Shown piece after piece: positions 17,482 through 20,002 of a DNA stretch of 20,002 bases. The first letter of the stretch is position 1. Each line of letters begins with the position of its first letter. A program made the translations under genes and the position numbers. Source of the DNA: Isotricha intestinalis (Eukaryota; Ciliophora; Litostomatea; Vestibuliferida; Isotrichidae); assembly GCA_023807065.1 (NCBI GenBank), contig JAJJLU010000068.1:1-20002 (forward strand), written 5' to 3'. The notes beneath the pieces are model-generated. The model worked only from the letters and a program-made list of their open reading frames with translations. It was not told the DNA's origin and searched no databases.

Positions 17482-19599
17482 TTAACTAGTTAATTGGATT
17501 TTACTCATAACTAAATCCATTTTTTTTCTATAATCAGTATGTCCTAAATTTAAATCAGTGAAATCAATACTTTTAAATTTATCCAATTTTAAATTAAGAT
17601 CTCCACCATAACCAATAGGAGTTTTATTCATAGCTGTTGTATATAATAAACTTAAAACTTTATCTTTATTACTCCAACAATTAATAATTTTCCCATTAAC
17701 AATTTTATCAAACATTTTAGCATAATGTTCTTCTTTTCCTTTCATAGATGTAGCTCCAGCAATTAAAATAACATCTTTAATAATATCATCACATTTAATT
17801 TTATTATTAATTTTATATAACATTTTAACACAATTACTTATAACATGAGTTCCAAGAGAAAAACCAATTAAAGTTATTGTTTGATATTTAAAAATAACTT
17901 TAGAAGCAATAATTAAAGCTAAAATTTTTCCACATAATTTAGCTTTTTTTGAAGAATCTACAAATATTTCTTCTGGTTGTAAAAGTTCTTCTTTTCCTTG
18001 ATTTGAAAGTGCCTTTAAAACAAAACCAGTTACTTTAAATATTGTACTTCCAACTGTTGATTTTATTGATTCACTTGGCCAATTATAATAATAACATATA
18101 TTTGATTTATTTAAATTAATTGCTAAATTTTCCCATTCTTCAATATGATCTTCATTATCTGATAAAAAGCCACTTACAAAAATTATACAATGAGTTGATT
18201 TTATTTTAGGATTTAAAGATTGTAAATTTATTGAACGTACATTTAAATCTTTAGTTTGTGTATTTAAATTCTCTAAAAAATTAGATATTTCATTTTTTTT
18301 ATCTACTTTTAATGATTCAAAAATACTTTCAGATAAAATGCTTATTTCACTTTTTTTTAAATTTATTTGAGAATCTTTTCCTTCTGAATTATCCGGTAAT
18401 TCTTTTTGTTTTTCTGTAATATTAGTTAAAATCTTTTTAATTTCTCTTATATCATAAGATAAATTATCATTTTGTGGTAAAATTGAATTTATTATTGTCG
18501 ATTGACAAAAATCACTAATATTATCTTCATCTAAATAAATATCAAAAGGATTTATTGAATTATTTAATATTACTTTCATTTTTGCACTTGATATAAGGTT
18601 TTGTGTATTTGAAGTTAAGGATAATTCTTTTGTTTTTTTATCTTTTATAATAATACCATTGAATATTAGTGTTAAACATAATATTATTGATAAAATTTTA
18701 TTTGTATCTTTACCAATTTCTTTTAATATTAAATCTAATTTTTTTGATGCTTCTTCTTCTGAAATTTCTAAATTTTCTTTTAATAATTGATTTAATAATA
18801 AATTTATTAAAAATGATTCTTCTCCTTCTTTATTTTTATTTATTGTATCTAAATTTAATAAATAATATAAATAATGAAAATTTTTAAATAAAACTTCTTT
18901 AACTTCTTCATTTTCTAAATACTTTCTATTACAAATTAATATTAATTCCATATAATTTTTATAAGAATCGTCCTTATTTTTACTTAAAAATAAGTTTTCT
19001 TCTTTTTTTATAAAAATTGAATCAAACAATTTAAAAGTATCATATTTAAATTGATTATAATCCATCTTTGAAATATCAATTCCATTTGAAGAAGCAATAG
19101 TTAAATATCTATCTTTAATTAATCTTTCATATTTATATGCTAAAAAATGAGGGAAGTTATTTCTATCAGAAAAATTTTTAAATAATTTTTCATAAAATAC
19201 TCCATCTAATGTCAATATTTCAGAAGTTAAAAAAGAAACAATTTCTTTTTCATTTTTTTCACCTATAATTTTGTTAAAAGAGACTTTTGATAAAATTTTA
19301 TTTATAATCTCATCATAAATATTTTGTATTTTTTTATTTATTTTATTTCCTAAGTTTGAATCATCAAAAGAAACTATTAGTTTTTCTTCTAATAAATATT
19401 GAGATAATTGTTTCACTTTATAAGGGCAATTCTCAATATTTGAAATAATATTCATTAATCTCATCGTCATATTATTTTCTATTTCAAGATAAAAATTTAG
19501 AATTTCATCTGTATCTTTAAATTTATTTTTTTTTAAAGGGAATTGTTTTGAAAAAAATTCATTTAATTCTTTATTAAGTAAAATAATCTTTCTTTTCAT
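17482..19599 (-). CDS. DUF726/TMCO4-type alpha/beta hydrolase
   Basis: A 705-residue protein whose C-terminal third is a DUF726 alpha/beta-hydrolase domain, related to yeast and human TMCO4-like proteins and of unknown substrate. The domain opens with HCIIFVSGFLSD at about residue 470. The nucleophile elbow GFSLG puts Ser581 as nucleophile. NKDKVLSLLY gives Asp646 and GHTDYR gives His687, completing a plausible Ser-Asp-His triad in the family order. A conserved-type Trp/Ser-rich turn (NWPSES) follows the first strand. A hydrophobic stretch near residues 302-318 and another near 555-570 are weak membrane or core candidates. The N-terminal 460 residues are helical and charged with no recognised domain. 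The first gene from the right end, it starts 370 bp from the telomere and ends in TAA. Confidence 0.82.
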   Translation of the reverse strand: MKRKIILLNKELNEFFSKQFPLKKNKFKDTDEILNFYLEIENNMTMRLMNIISNIENCPYKVKQLSQYLLEEKLIVSFDDSNLGNKINKKIQNIYDEIINKILSKVSFNKIIGEKNEKEIVSFLTSEILTLDGVFYEKLFKNFSDRNNFPHFLAYKYERLIKDRYLTIASSNGIDISKMDYNQFKYDTFKLFDSIFIKKEENLFLSKNKDDSYKNYMELILICNRKYLENEEVKEVLFKNFHYLYYLLNLDTINKNKEGEESFLINLLLNQLLKENLEISEEEASKKLDLILKEIGKDTNKILSIILCLTLIFNGIIIKDKKTKELSLTSNTQNLISSAKMKVILNNSINPFDIYLDEDNISDFCQSTIINSILPQNDNLSYDIREIKKILTNITEKQKELPDNSEGKDSQINLKKSEISILSESIFESLKVDKKNEISNFLENLNTQTKDLNVRSINLQSLNPKIKSTHCIIFVSGFLSDNEDHIEEWENLAINLNKSNICYYYNWPSESIKSTVGSTIFKVTGFVLKALSNQGKEELLQPEEIFVDSSKKAKLCGKILALIIASKVIFKYQTITLIGFSLGTHVISNCVKMLYKINNKIKCDDIIKDVILIAGATSMKGKEEHYAKMFDKIVNGKIINCWSNKDKVLSLLYTTAMNKTPIGYGGDLNLKLDKFKSIDFTDLNLGHTDYRKKMDLVMSKIQLTS

Positions 19600-19968
19600 T
19601 AAATTAATAATTCAAATATATTAATATTAAAAATTAGTTTTATGTATTTTATTTTTATTTAAAAAATTCATATAAAAAATTTCAATTTTAATTATATAAA
19701 AGTTTTCTCCCATTTTAGAAAAAATAAAAATATAAAAATAGGTTTTATCTTTTTTTTGACTTTTTTTTTTTGGATTTTGATACTAATTTCATTTGTTTTT
19801 TAACCAAATTTTTGTGGTTTTTGAATAAAAATTGTTTGAGCTATATATTTAAAATAAATATCTTGAAAAATATAAAAAAATTGTTTAATGTTTTTATTTT
19901 TTATGTGATATATTTAAAAAAATATATAATAATATAATGAATCTATAATTTTTATTCATTACAAAGAA
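19600..19968. other. Right subtelomeric region
   Basis: About 370 bp between the start codon of the DUF726 gene and the telomere. It must contain that gene's promoter. It has several poly-T and poly-A runs and a small inverted repeat at 19936-19960, AATGAAT against ATTCATT with an 11-base loop, only 8 bp from the telomere. I see no gene here. Confidence 0.6.
19955..19968 (-). other. Telomere-adjacent motif, right copy
   Basis: Read inward from the last telomere unit on the minus strand, offsets 2-4 are TCT and offsets 10-14 are ATGAA, as at the left end. The ATGAA also forms part of the 7 bp inverted repeat at 19936-19960. See the left copy for interpretation. Confidence 0.35.
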
Positions 19969-20002
19969 ATTGGGGATTGGGGATTGGGGATTGGGGATTG
20001 GG
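19969..20002. repeat. Right telomere, ATTGGGG repeats
   Basis: Four full ATTGGGG units and a nearly complete fifth run to the last base of the window. The array is the reverse complement of the left-end repeat and has the G-rich strand running 5' to 3' toward the end, the polarity of a true chromosome terminus. Together with the left array it shows that the window is a whole chromosome. Confidence 0.96.

Noticed and set aside
18669..18887. 72-residue Leu/Ile-rich plus-strand frame inside the DUF726 gene
   Set aside because: Antisense shadow of the long coding frame.
19690..19880. Minus-strand protein-like reading near the right telomere with one TAA
   Set aside because: No start codon, interrupted, and consistent with chance in very AT-rich DNA.
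1..20002. tRNA, rRNA, CRISPR array, transposon or viral gene
   Set aside because: Looked for cloverleaf-like GC islands, regularly spaced repeats, terminal inverted repeats and transposase or polymerase motifs; none seen.

Overview
The window looks like one complete linear macronuclear minichromosome of a ciliate. Position 1 starts inside a C-rich telomeric array (CCCCAAT units) and position 20002 ends inside the complementary G-rich array (ATTGGGG units), so both natural ends are present. The DNA is extremely AT-rich. Genes are packed on both strands, many gaps are only 50-180 bp, and one short (27 nt) spliceosomal intron can be read. Ten of the thirteen genes end in TAA, two in TAG and one in TGA. 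Tryptophan is TGG, and the long frames contain no in-frame TAA, TAG or TGA, so the standard nuclear code fits. That argues against Tetrahymena, Paramecium and the stichotrichs, which read TAA/TAG as Gln. Minichromosomes, very high AT, the standard code and a CCCCAAT repeat together make me think of litostome ciliates such as the rumen entodiniomorphids. That is an inference, not something the sequence proves.

Layout: (1) left telomere and a gene-poor 2.7 kb arm holding one tiny Cys/Gly-rich gene (890-1036); (2) a MATE-type transporter (2717-4153); (3) a divergent pair of unknown membrane proteins (4275-4763 minus, 4872-5744 plus); (4) the spliceosomal core protein SmE (5797-6063 minus); (5) a RING-CH plus FHA protein whose true start lies upstream of a 27 nt intron (6593-8134 minus); (6) a MORN-repeat protein (8498-9475 plus); (7) three tandem minus-strand genes: a basic protein, a NET-domain protein with an acidic, Asn-rich tail, and an unknown helical protein (9592-13468); (8) a beta-propeller (SMP-30/NHL-like) protein (13547-14485 plus); (9) a 750-residue protein with a possible longin-like N-terminus (14668-16920 minus); (10) a gap with what may be a decayed coding segment (about 17181-17453 plus); (11) a DUF726/TMCO4-type alpha/beta hydrolase (17482-19599 minus), then the right subtelomere and telomere.

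The genes do not form a pathway. This is an ordinary eukaryotic mix of housekeeping (SmE), transport (MATE), signalling or ubiquitin (RING-CH/FHA), cytoskeletal or membrane (MORN), chromatin (NET) and unknown functions. There is no sign of operons, mobile elements, CRISPR arrays or viral genes. The most interesting items are the paired motif at a fixed distance from both telomeres, the tiny double zinc-knuckle protein with a myristoylation-like N-terminus, and the intron that adds about 45 residues to the RING-CH/FHA protein.
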